42,478 nucleotides of DNA. Source: Planctomycetales bacterium (GTDB taxonomy: Bacteria; Planctomycetota; Planctomycetia; Pirellulales; Lacipirellulaceae). This document shows, piece by piece, positions 35,538 to 42,478 of the stretch (its first letter is position 1; each line of letters opens with the position of its first letter). The notes beneath the pieces are model-generated. The model saw only the letters and a list, made by a program, of their open reading frames with translations. It had not been told where the DNA came from and ran no database searches. A program made the position numbers and the translations under genes. The stretch covers positions 1-42,478 of the forward strand of contig JAGQOW010000028.1 in the NCBI GenBank assembly GCA_020427155.1, read 5' to 3'.

Positions 35538-36035
35538 ATGAATGCGATTGACTATATCCGGCTCGAAATGAGCATGTGCAAAGGCTGGATCGGCGGACTG
35601 ATGGACGACATTCAAGATTCGCCCCTGACGCTTCCCACACCTAACGGTGGAAACCATCCCCTCTGGATCGTGGGACACCTTGCCTACAGCGAAGCTAACA
35701 TTCTCAACGTCTATATTCTGGGCAAAGACAATCCGCTGGCCGAATGGAAAGATATTCTTGGAATCGGCTCCCAACCCGCGAACGATCCCTCGGTGTATCC
35801 ACACTTCAGTGAGTTGCGAGCAACGCTCGAACAAGTCCGGTCCGATACTCTGGCATACCTGGATACGATCACTGATGCCGATCTCGACAAGCCTTCTCAT
35901 GCTCCCGAAGACAGAAAGGACTACTTCGGCACCATCGGCCAATGCCTGGCAGTCATGTCCATTCACATGGGATTCCACGGAGGGCAGATCGCCGATGCCC
36001 GGCGTGCTGCAGGACGAAACATTCTCATGGCCTGA
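35538..36035 (+). CDS. DinB family protein
   Basis: 165 residues from ATG 35538, where GGAAGG precedes at the right distance; an upstream in-frame ATG at 35514 adds eight residues but lacks a Shine-Dalgarno. A four-helix bundle is expected. The DinB/YfiT metal-ligand pattern is visible as GH (His47) in LWIVGHLAYSE and HMGFHGGQIADARR (His143, His147) near the C-terminus. Members include thiol transferases and DNA-damage-inducible proteins; the function here is open. A possible promoter TTACTT-16-TATACT lies at about 35461-35488. A GC hairpin (CCCCTG/CAGGGG, 35441-35459) lies between this gene and DUF1501. Confidence 0.85.
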   Translation: MNAIDYIRLEMSMCKGWIGGLMDDIQDSPLTLPTPNGGNHPLWIVGHLAYSEANILNVYILGKDNPLAEWKDILGIGSQPANDPSVYPHFSELRATLEQVRSDTLAYLDTITDADLDKPSHAPEDRKDYFGTIGQCLAVMSIHMGFHGGQIADARRAAGRNILMA

Positions 36036-36086
36036 GTCCAAAATCTCGGCGGCTAATCCATCTTCCACTCTCTTTGGTCCTCCACC

Positions 36087-37556
36087 ATGGTTCGCACGCC
36101 TCGTTTATCTCCCAGGTTTCGTTCGACTACTCTCTTTCTGCTGGCGATTGCCGTCTCGTCGTTTGGGGCACGGGCCTCTCGCGCCTCGGAACTGTACGTC
36201 GGCGGATCGACTGTCAGCATTACTCCTAACCAGCCTGTCCCCCTGGCCGGACAAATGCGTACTCGGATTTCCCAGGAGGCGAGAACCGAGATCACCGCCA
36301 CGGCACTGGCCATCGAAACTCGCGACGGCGATCAAGTGATCGACCAGGCAGTGATGGTCTCCTGCGATCTGGCAGTGATTCGCGGAGGGCTGCTCGACAA
36401 GGTTCGCGAGCGTCTCCAGGACGAAATGCCAGGTTTCGATCTCGATAAGATCTTTATCAGCGCCACACACACCCATACCGCGCCTGTGGTACTCGAAGGC
36501 AACTACCACTTGCCTGAAGAAGGGATCATGTTCCCGCGCGAGTATTTTGCGTACTTGTTAGAACAAGTTTCGCAAGCGGTCAAAGACGCCTGGAATAGTC
36601 GCCAACCGGCACAAGTTGGCTGGGGGCTCGGGCATGCGGTAGTGGCCTACAACCGCCGTAGTGTCTATGCCGACGGGCATGCGGCAATGTACGGTTCGAC
36701 CACTGTTCCCGAGTTTCGCGGTATCGAGGGCTACGAAGACCACGGCGTCGAAGTGCTGTTTTTCTGGAACCCGCAAGACGAACTTATTGCCACGGCCATC
36801 AACGTCGCCTGCCCCGCACAAGAGGTCGAAGGCGATTCGTCGATCGACGCCGACTTCTGGCATCCGGTGAGAGAGACTTTGCGCGAAAAGTACGGCAACG
36901 AACTGCTTGTGTTGGGATGGATCGGAGCCGCCGGCGATCAATCGCCCCACCTGAGATTTCGCAAACAGGCAGAAGACCGGATGCGAGAGCTCCGCGGCCT
37001 CACCCGACTCGAAGAAATCTCGGCACGAATCGTCCAGGCCTGGGAAACGGCTTACACAGGAGCAAAACAAGAAAAACACACCAACGTACCTTTTATTCAT
37101 CAAGTTCATACCTTCCAGTTGCCTCGTCGAGAGGTCACCCGGCAGGAATACGACGAAACCAAGGCAGTAGTTGCAAAGATGCTGCAAGACCCTGTGCAGC
37201 ATCGCGCAATGGTTTGGAATCGAGACGTACTCGATCGCTACGAGCGACAGCAAGCCGGCACCGTCGAACCCTTTCTCGCCGAAGTCCACACCATTCGGTT
37301 GGGAGACGTGGCTATCGCCACCAACGAGTTTGAGCTGTTCACTCAGTTTGGCATCCAAATGAAGGCTCGCTGCAAAGCACTGCAAACTTTTGTAGTGCAA
37401 CTGGCTGGCGCCGGCACCTACATACCCACCCCACAAGCAGCCGCTGGCGGCGGCTACAGCGCCGTCGCAGCCAGCAACGAGGTAGGCCACGAGGGGGGAC
37501 AGGTTCTTACCGACGAAACAATCGCAGCTCTCAATTCACTCTGGCCAGACAACTAG
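36087..37556 (+). CDS. Secreted neutral/alkaline ceramidase-like protein
   Basis: 489 residues with a signal peptide (hydrophobic 15-28, ARASRASE). The family opening YVGGSTVSITPNQPVPLAG is at 37-55, the zinc motif ATHTHTAPV at 126-134, and WIGAAGDQSPHLRF further on. This is the third ceramidase-like domain in the window and it is clearly divergent from the other two. It lies 51 bp after DinB and 20 bp before the HAD gene, so it may be co-transcribed with cytoplasmic enzymes. Hydrolysis of an amide or ester outside the cytoplasm is expected; the substrate is unknown. No Shine-Dalgarno is obvious before ATG 36087. Confidence 0.9.
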   Translation: MVRTPRLSPRFRSTTLFLLAIAVSSFGARASRASELYVGGSTVSITPNQPVPLAGQMRTRISQEARTEITATALAIETRDGDQVIDQAVMVSCDLAVIRGGLLDKVRERLQDEMPGFDLDKIFISATHTHTAPVVLEGNYHLPEEGIMFPREYFAYLLEQVSQAVKDAWNSRQPAQVGWGLGHAVVAYNRRSVYADGHAAMYGSTTVPEFRGIEGYEDHGVEVLFFWNPQDELIATAINVACPAQEVEGDSSIDADFWHPVRETLREKYGNELLVLGWIGAAGDQSPHLRFRKQAEDRMRELRGLTRLEEISARIVQAWETAYTGAKQEKHTNVPFIHQVHTFQLPRREVTRQEYDETKAVVAKMLQDPVQHRAMVWNRDVLDRYERQQAGTVEPFLAEVHTIRLGDVAIATNEFELFTQFGIQMKARCKALQTFVVQLAGAGTYIPTPQAAAGGGYSAVAASNEVGHEGGQVLTDETIAALNSLWPDN

Positions 37557-37576
37557 GCACAGAAAGGAACAAGCAG

Positions 37577-38344
37577 TTGAGTTCAGACATCAAGGCAGTA
37601 ACTTTCGACCTCTGGGATACTATTGTTGACGACGATTCCGACGAGCCCAAACGAGCTGCCGCCGGGCTCCTTTCCAAGAAAGCCCAGCGACGTCAACTCG
37701 TCTTCGATGCGCTCAACGCCTGCGAACCGATCAACAAAGCCGATGTCGAGCTCGCATACGATACGGCCGAAGCGGCCTTCAACGTCGTTTGGCACGACCT
37801 GCACGTTACCTGGACCCTGGCCGATCGCCTACAGGTTATCTTGCGCGGACTCGGCCGCCAGTTGCCCCAGGCCGCCTTCGATCAGGTCGTCGACGCCCAT
37901 GCTGCTATGGAAGTCGACATCGAGCCAAATCTCATCGAAGGCTGTGCTGAGGCCCTGGCCGAACTCTCATCCCGTTACCAGCTGGCGATTGTTTCCGACG
38001 CCATCGTCACTCCCGGAAGTCGATTGCGCGACCTGCTAGAAAAGCACGGTGTAAAACAGTATTTTAGCGGCTTTGCGTTTTCCGACGAAGTCGGCAATTC
38101 CAAGCCGCACCGGGCAATGTTTGCCGCGGCAGCAGAGCAACTCGGAGTTTCCATCCGACAGATGATTCACATCGGCGACCGAGATCACAACGACATCCAG
38201 GGCCCTCACGCACTCGGCATGCAGGCGGTGCTCTTTACTGCAACTCGCGATGTCGACAAGGACCATACCCGGGCCGATGCCATTTGCCAGCGCTATCGCG
38301 ACTTGCCTGGCATTATCGATCGATTAGCCACAGCGAGGAGTTAG
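37577..38344 (+). CDS. HAD-superfamily hydrolase
   Basis: 255 residues with an unusual TTG start at 37577, supported by AAAGGA about eight bases upstream; no ATG lies nearby in frame. The HAD motifs are DLWDT (11-15, nucleophile Asp11 and Asp14), SDAIVTPGSRL, a lysine in NSKPHRAMF and GDRDHNDIQGPHALG (metal-binding Asp). A helical cap is inserted after motif I (about 20-110), so this is a subfamily I phosphatase or dehalogenase-like enzyme. It lies 20 bp after the ceramidase-like gene and 3 bp before the amidotransferase gene. The phosphorylated substrate is not predictable. Confidence 0.9.
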   Translation: MSSDIKAVTFDLWDTIVDDDSDEPKRAAAGLLSKKAQRRQLVFDALNACEPINKADVELAYDTAEAAFNVVWHDLHVTWTLADRLQVILRGLGRQLPQAAFDQVVDAHAAMEVDIEPNLIEGCAEALAELSSRYQLAIVSDAIVTPGSRLRDLLEKHGVKQYFSGFAFSDEVGNSKPHRAMFAAAAEQLGVSIRQMIHIGDRDHNDIQGPHALGMQAVLFTATRDVDKDHTRADAICQRYRDLPGIIDRLATARS

Positions 38345-38347
38345 TTT

Positions 38348-39226
38348 ATGCCCAGCGGACCAAGGTTTTTGGTGATCGATGGCTACACCCGCGCGGCGCG
38401 CGAACAGCTCGTTTCTGGCGGAGCGTCGATGGCGGCCGACCTCTATAAGGGCATGCTGCTCAAATGCTCCCCGGCTGGCGCCGAGTGCGACATCCTCTTT
38501 CCGGCCGACGAAGGAGCCGCGTTCCCTAACGATAGCGAACTGAAAGCCTACGACGGTATCGCCTGGACCGGCTGCAGCCTGTGTCTAAACGACAAGCATC
38601 TGCCCGAAGTCTCTCAGCAGATCGATCTCACGCTCCGGGCCTTCAAGGCCCAGGTTCCCAGCTTCGGCAGTTGCTGGGCTGCTCAAATCGCTGTGGTCGC
38701 CGCCGGCGGGCAGGTGCAGCCCAATCCCAACGGCCGCGAAATGGGAATCGCGCGAAAAATCGAACTCACCCCGGCCGGCAGGGCGCATCCTATGTACGAA
38801 GGCAAAACGAGCGTCTTCGATGCCTTCACCAGCCACGACGACGAGATCACCCACCTGCCGCCTGGTGCCGTGGTACTCAGCCGCAACCCCTGGACCAAGG
38901 TCCAATCAGTTGCCGTCACCCACCAGGGCGGTACCTTCTGGGGACTGCAGTACCATCCCGAATACGACCTCCACGAGTTGGCTCGTCTCGCCTTTTGCCG
39001 TATCCCAAAATTGATTAATCACGGCTTCTTTCGCGACGAAGCGGCAGCCCTTCGATACATCGACGACCTGGAAAGCCTACACAACGATCCCAGCCAAAAA
39101 GACATTGCCTGGCGACTCGGCATCGATGCCGATGTCATCAACGAAGACGTCCGCCACTGCGAAGTGCGAAACTGGGTCCAACGACTAGTTCTGCCAAAAA
39201 TGATGAGCCGTGAATCCAGAGCCTAA
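38348..39226 (+). CDS. Class I glutamine amidotransferase-like protein
   Basis: 292 residues. The triad is intact: Cys109 in FGSCWAAQ (107-113), His203 and Glu205 in LQYHPEY (200-206). This matches the GMP-synthase-type amidotransferase domain standing alone, with a ~85-residue C-terminal extension. GAGGAG seven bases before the ATG overlaps the end of the HAD gene (3-bp gap), so translation is coupled. Stand-alone members hydrolyse gamma-glutamyl amides or glutamine, sometimes for a partner enzyme. With an aldehyde dehydrogenase downstream, a gamma-glutamyl pathway of the Puu kind is conceivable but not shown. Confidence 0.92.
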   Translation: MPSGPRFLVIDGYTRAAREQLVSGGASMAADLYKGMLLKCSPAGAECDILFPADEGAAFPNDSELKAYDGIAWTGCSLCLNDKHLPEVSQQIDLTLRAFKAQVPSFGSCWAAQIAVVAAGGQVQPNPNGREMGIARKIELTPAGRAHPMYEGKTSVFDAFTSHDDEITHLPPGAVVLSRNPWTKVQSVAVTHQGGTFWGLQYHPEYDLHELARLAFCRIPKLINHGFFRDEAAALRYIDDLESLHNDPSQKDIAWRLGIDADVINEDVRHCEVRNWVQRLVLPKMMSRESRA

Positions 39227-39254
39227 AGCTCAAAGCGAGAATAGCGAGAAACCC

Positions 39255-40031
39255 ATGACGAGTTTGAAAGATCGAGTTGCCCTGATCACTGGCGCTGCTA
39301 GCGGCATCGGACGCGAGACCGCACTGCTGTTTGCCCAAGAGGGCGCCCAAGTTCTCTGTGTGGATATCCAAATCGAGGCCGCCAAAAAGACGGCTCAGGA
39401 CATCAACGATGCCGGAGGCACGGCAGCCGCTTTTCGCGCCGATGTCTCTCGAGCGGACGATTGCGAGCAAATGGTTGCCGAGGCCGAACGCCAGTTTGGC
39501 AAGCTCCACATCCTCTTCAACAACGCCGGCATCATGCACTCCGACGATGGCACCAGCCAGGATACCAGCGAGGCAACCTGGGACCTGACGATGAACATCA
39601 ATCTCAAGGGCGTGTTCCTCGGCTGCAAGTACGGTATCCCTGCCCTGCAGCGCGCCGGAGGCGGATCGATCATCAATACCGCCTCGTTCGTCGCCCATCT
39701 CGGCGCAGCCACGCCGCAAATTGCCTACACCGCCAGCAAGGGCGGCGTCCTCGCTCTCACACGCGAACTTGCCGTCATTCATGGCCGCGAGAACATCCGC
39801 ATCAACGCCCTCTGCCCCGGACCGCTGCGAACCGAACTGCTGATGAAGTTTCTCGATACCGAAGAAAAGAAGCAGCGACGGTTGATCCACATTCCCATGG
39901 GCCGATTCGGCGAAGCCAAAGAAATGGCCCAGGCCGCCCTGTTTCTGGCCTCCGACGCTTCCAGCTACGTCACTGGCAGCGAATTCCTGGTAGACGGCGG
40001 CATCACCGCCGCTTACGTCACTCCCGAGTAA
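39255..40031 (+). CDS. Short-chain dehydrogenase/reductase (SDR)
   Basis: 258 residues from ATG 39255, the normal SDR start (MTSLKDRVALITGAASGIG). A GTG at 39210 would overlap the amidotransferase gene and add a non-conserved 15 residues. TGAASGIG is at 12-19, NNAG at 89-92, the catalytic serine at 144, and Tyr158/Lys162 form YxxxK. The C-terminal VTGSEFLVDGGITAAY is typical. The aspartate at the end of the second strand (CVDIQ) suggests NAD. It is 12 bp upstream of the aldehyde dehydrogenase; the pair could oxidise an alcohol to an acid in two steps. Confidence 0.93.
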   Translation: MTSLKDRVALITGAASGIGRETALLFAQEGAQVLCVDIQIEAAKKTAQDINDAGGTAAAFRADVSRADDCEQMVAEAERQFGKLHILFNNAGIMHSDDGTSQDTSEATWDLTMNINLKGVFLGCKYGIPALQRAGGGSIINTASFVAHLGAATPQIAYTASKGGVLALTRELAVIHGRENIRINALCPGPLRTELLMKFLDTEEKKQRRLIHIPMGRFGEAKEMAQAALFLASDASSYVTGSEFLVDGGITAAYVTPE

Positions 40032-40043
40032 TCACTACTGCTG

Positions 40044-41447
40044 ATGTCTAATACCGGTTCGACCTCACCTTCCCTGCTGACAGTTAGCAATCCCTACGAC
40101 CATTCGCTTGTCGCCGAGATTCCCTACGACAGCCTGCAGCAGATGGAAGCCAAACTTCAGTCAGCTACGGCCGCGTTGGCTAAATGGCGTCTCCTTTCTT
40201 TGGACGATCGTATTCGCATTGTCTCTGCCGGCCTGGCAAACATGCGCGCCGATGCCGAGCAGATCGCCCGCAACGTGACCCTGCAGATGGGCAAACCGCT
40301 CGCTCAAGCGCGCGGCGAGTTGCAGACCATGTTCTCTCGCGCCGAACAATCCATCGCCGACGCCCCTACCGCGCTGGCAGCCGACATCCTGCCTAAAGCA
40401 GGTTTCGTCCGCCGCATCGAACACGAGCCGCTGGGCATCGTCTTCGACATCGCCGCCTGGAATTACCCGCTCGTGATTCCTATCAATATCATTGTTCCGG
40501 CGCTACTGGCCGGAAACGTGGTACTGCTGAAACACAGCGCCAAAACGCCGTTCACCGGTCAGGCTTTTGCCGATGCCTTTGCCAAACTAGAGATCCCCGA
40601 TCTCGTCACCAATCTCACACTCACTCACGCTCAGACGACCGAGTTGATCAGCAATCCGCACATCGACCACGTTTCTTTCACCGGATCGGTAGACGGAGGA
40701 CATCGAATCTACCAGGCGGTGGCCCAATCTCGCCTCATCGACGTCGGCCTCGAACTTGGCGGCAAAGATCCCGCCTATGTCGCTGCCGATGCCGACCTCG
40801 ACTTTGCCGCCGCCAATCTCGTGGACGGCGCTTGCTACAACGCCGGCCAGTCGTGCTGCGCAATCGAGCGCGTCTACGTCCATCAAACCCTCTATCAACC
40901 TTTCCTCGAAAAGGCTGCCGCTTTGCTGGCCGAGTATCAGCTGGGCGACCCGCTTGACGAGTCCACCACCATGGGCCCCTTGGCTAGCCGCAGCGCGCCG
41001 CAGTTTCTCCAGCAGCAAGTCGACGACGCAGTTGGCCGCGGCGCGCGACTTATCGTAGGCGGCCGCGCCCCTTCAGAACTAGCAGGCAACTTCTATCTGC
41101 CTACGCTGCTCGCCGACGTAGCAAACGATGCCCAAGTCATGCAGGAAGAATCATTTGGGCCGCTGCTCCCGGTCAGCTCGGTATGCGACGAAGACGAGGC
41201 CGTAGCCCGAATGAACGACTCGGCCTTTGGCCTTACCGCCTCGGTCTGGACAAGCGACCAACAGCGGGCCGAAGCGATAGCCAGCCGTCTCAATGCCGGT
41301 ACGATCTTCCAGAATCGTTGCGACTTTCTCGACCCGGCCCTCCCCTGGACCGGCTGGGGCGACAGCGGCAAAGGCTCGACCCTTTCGCCCTATGGTTTCT
41401 ATTACCTCACGCGTCGCAAAAGCATCCACTTTCGAACCGCCACCTGA
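40044..41447 (+). CDS. NAD(P)-dependent aldehyde dehydrogenase family protein
   Basis: 467 residues. The catalytic residues are in place: Asn140 in AAWNYP, Lys163 in LLKHSAKTP, Glu237 in GLELGGKDP, Cys271 in AGQSCCA and EESFGP (368-373). The C-terminal end reads PWTGWGDSGKGSTLSPYGFYYLTRRKSIHFR in overlapping pieces, replacing the common PFGGxKxSGxGRE, which places it in a less-studied branch near the succinate-semialdehyde/lactaldehyde group. It is the last gene of the HAD-amidotransferase-SDR run (12-bp gap), and faces the PEP-CTERM gene tail-to-tail. Cytoplasmic; the aldehyde is unknown. Confidence 0.94.
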   Translation: MSNTGSTSPSLLTVSNPYDHSLVAEIPYDSLQQMEAKLQSATAALAKWRLLSLDDRIRIVSAGLANMRADAEQIARNVTLQMGKPLAQARGELQTMFSRAEQSIADAPTALAADILPKAGFVRRIEHEPLGIVFDIAAWNYPLVIPINIIVPALLAGNVVLLKHSAKTPFTGQAFADAFAKLEIPDLVTNLTLTHAQTTELISNPHIDHVSFTGSVDGGHRIYQAVAQSRLIDVGLELGGKDPAYVAADADLDFAAANLVDGACYNAGQSCCAIERVYVHQTLYQPFLEKAAALLAEYQLGDPLDESTTMGPLASRSAPQFLQQQVDDAVGRGARLIVGGRAPSELAGNFYLPTLLADVANDAQVMQEESFGPLLPVSSVCDEDEAVARMNDSAFGLTASVWTSDQQRAEAIASRLNAGTIFQNRCDFLDPALPWTGWGDSGKGSTLSPYGFYYLTRRKSIHFRTAT

Positions 41448-41461
41448 CACGCTGCGCAAAC

Positions 41462-41494
41462 AAAAACCGCCGGCCTGAAACCCAGACCGGCGGC
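41462..41494 (-). terminator. Rho-independent terminator for the PEP-CTERM gene
   Basis: On the minus strand a stem of CCGCCGG and CCGGCGG, extended by a CTG/CAG pair across one mismatch around a five-base loop, is followed directly by TTTTTG. It lies 29 bp beyond the PEP-CTERM stop (41523). On the plus strand it could also halt readthrough from the aldehyde dehydrogenase (stop 41447), though without a T-run. Confidence 0.75.
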
Positions 41495-41522
41495 GTTATG
41501 CTTCTCAAAAAACTCTCAGCGT

Positions 41523-42299
41523 CTAACGAACTCTACGACGCACCATCAGCACCGAAGCCAGCCCCGTGCCAAGCATTGCGATGCTCGCTGGTTCTGGAAC
41601 CGGATGAGTAACCTCAAAACTAACGTGCATGCTGTTGATCCCCAAAGCTTCGCTAATTGATAAGCCTAGAGCCAAGAAGGATGTCAGCATAGTCGCCCCA
41701 GTCAAAGAGGCCGTATCATAGAAAACAGTGCTTACCGGATCGCCGGAGATATCCAACGGCAGCGCTGGAAACCCAGTGACAGGATCAGGCACTACGGGAA
41801 GCATAAATGCCGACCCGTCGATTGGTACCCCAACACCGTCATCATCCCACGACAGGAAGATCAAGCCGGCTCCAATACCGGGGGGCGAACCTGGTCCCCA
41901 GTTCAAGCCGTCAACGATCCAAGTGCTGTGAGCAGACGGGGTGGCGTTCAAAAAACCACCACCTAGTGTCTTGAACGAGATGTGAATCAGATCCAACCCG
42001 CCAACCAGCAAGCCTGGCACAGCAGTACTCGTCGATACGCTCGTGCTGATTTCCACCCCAGCAGCGGGGATCGGAACCGTAGCGCCAAACGGAATGCCCG
42101 GAGTCACCGAATCGACCCCAGGACCCAAGGGATCTGTCCCAGGATCGTAGGGAGCCGGATCCGTATTCAACGAGAAGTTATTCGTGATTAGTGTGAAGGT
42201 CGTCCCGATCGGACTGGCAGCAGCGGGCGACGAATAACCCGCGACAAGAATTGCCATCGCAGTTGCGCTCATGGCAATAAACACTCTAGAGTTCTTCAT
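41523..42299 (-). CDS. PEP-CTERM sorting domain protein
   Basis: 258 residues. The signal peptide is MKNSRVFIAMSATAMAILVAG with cleavage probably near AAAS. The C-terminus carries VPEPASIAMLGTGL (234-247), a transmembrane stretch and the basic tail RRRVR, the PEP-CTERM sorting signal handled by an exosortase in Gram-negative bacteria. The mature part is Gly/Pro/Thr-rich with beta-strand patterns and resembles no named domain. AAGAAGGG before the ATG is a strong Shine-Dalgarno. A promoter and palindrome lie upstream and a terminator downstream, so it is a stand-alone unit. No exosortase gene is in the window. Confidence 0.93.
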   Translation of the reverse strand: MKNSRVFIAMSATAMAILVAGYSSPAAASPIGTTFTLITNNFSLNTDPAPYDPGTDPLGPGVDSVTPGIPFGATVPIPAAGVEISTSVSTSTAVPGLLVGGLDLIHISFKTLGGGFLNATPSAHSTWIVDGLNWGPGSPPGIGAGLIFLSWDDDGVGVPIDGSAFMLPVVPDPVTGFPALPLDISGDPVSTVFYDTASLTGATMLTSFLALGLSISEALGINSMHVSFEVTHPVPEPASIAMLGTGLASVLMVRRRVR

Positions 42300-42349
42300 T
42301 AGCTTACCCTTCTTAAAATGAACGCAAGAAAATTGAATCCGAAGTATCT

Positions 42350-42432
42350 ACCCATCCTGGGCGCTACCTCCCACCCATCCAGAATAGTTGACATAGCCAA
42401 AATATCAAGCAAATTGCAAACATTCTGGGTGG
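42350..42432. repeat. Inverted and direct repeats upstream of the PEP-CTERM gene
   Basis: On the minus strand CCACCCAGAAT (42432-42422) is mirrored by ATTCTGGATGGGTGG (42385-42371), an imperfect palindrome with a 36-bp spacer. GGATGGGT from its right arm occurs a second time at 42357-42350, 23 bp on. The arrangement suggests protein-binding sites; no regulator is known. The rest of 42300-42478 holds no gene that I can see. Confidence 0.5.
42381..42408 (-). promoter_or_regulatory. Candidate promoter of the PEP-CTERM gene
   Basis: On the minus strand TTGATA (42408-42403) and TATTCT (42386-42381) are separated by 16 bp, a fair sigma70-like match. It would give a leader of about 75 nt. The -10 region overlaps one arm of the imperfect palindrome listed next, suggesting an operator. 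Confidence 0.4.
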
Positions 42433-42478
42433 ATCAACTACGCCGCTTCTCCTTCACTCCTGTTGCTTGCTTTCTACA

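Noticed and set aside
42300..42478. Sigma54-type promoter for the PEP-CTERM gene
   Set aside because: Such promoters control PEP-CTERM genes in some bacteria, but no TGGC-N8-TTGC arrangement is present on the minus strand here.
1..42478. CRISPR arrays, tRNA/rRNA genes, insertion sequences and prophage genes
   Set aside because: No regularly spaced identical repeats, no cloverleaf with CCA-type end, no transposase or integrase motif, and no phage structural gene were seen on reading both strands.

Overview
The window looks like a chromosomal segment of a planctomycete, most likely of the order Pirellulales. This is inferred from gene content, not from a marker gene. The signs are a PSD1/DUF1549-DUF1553 protein paired with a DUF1501 protein, a PVC-type CxxCH heme-binding dehydrogenase, Tat-exported Gfo/Idh/MocA and dimethylformamidase-like proteins, a sulfatase, many LamG and beta-propeller secreted proteins, a GEVED/VCBS surface protein with an N-terminal LERRxLLA motif, and a PEP-CTERM protein. 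GC is moderately high. I see no tRNA, rRNA, CRISPR array, transposase or phage gene, so this appears to be vertically inherited metabolic territory.

Layout. (1) 1-869, minus: the N-terminal part of a GEVED/VCBS surface protein that runs off the left edge. (2) 1157-11859, minus: five tightly spaced genes, read from the right, for a Tat-exported dimethylformamidase-beta-like protein, a ceramidase-dehydrogenase-HEAT-cytochrome c fusion, a LamG/purple-acid-phosphatase-like phosphoesterase, a Tat-exported Gfo/Idh/MocA oxidoreductase and a polytopic membrane protein. (3) 12152-15911, plus: a divergent, translationally coupled trio of a GH172 enzyme, a second ceramidase-like protein and a secreted propeller protein. 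(4) 15954-18472, minus: a LamG protein whose domain is interrupted by a beta-propeller, and an SDR. (5) 18681-19874, plus: an Asp-box sialidase-like protein. (6) 20057-23858, plus: histidine phosphatase, ACAD10/11-like acyl-CoA dehydrogenase, APH-like kinase and SDR. This looks like a split ACAD10/11 (Lva-type) 4-hydroxyacid module. (7) 23914-26584, minus: PQQ-like propeller, small DUF1330-like protein and MDR reductase. (8) 26948-30439, plus: LRR lipoprotein, unknown secreted protein and sulfatase. (9) 30678-35407, plus: PSD1/LamG/DUF1553 and DUF1501. (10) 35538-41447, plus: DinB, a third ceramidase-like protein, HAD, class I glutamine amidotransferase, SDR and aldehyde dehydrogenase. (11) 41523-42299, minus: PEP-CTERM protein, with a terminator in front of it and a promoter/palindrome behind it.

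How it may work together (inference). Most genes in 1157-19874 encode exported hydrolases or redox proteins acting on complex organic matter: amide bonds (ceramidase-like, dimethylformamidase-like), phosphoesters (PAP-like), glycosides (GH172, sialidase-like) and sugar oxidation (Gfo/Idh/MocA). A single 292-bp intergenic region lies between the two divergent ceramidase-containing operons, which suggests shared control. The 20057-23858 cluster is cytoplasmic and would feed 4-hydroxy fatty acids into beta-oxidation. The 37577-41447 cluster probably oxidises an aldehyde or alcohol substrate, but its identity cannot be read from sequence.
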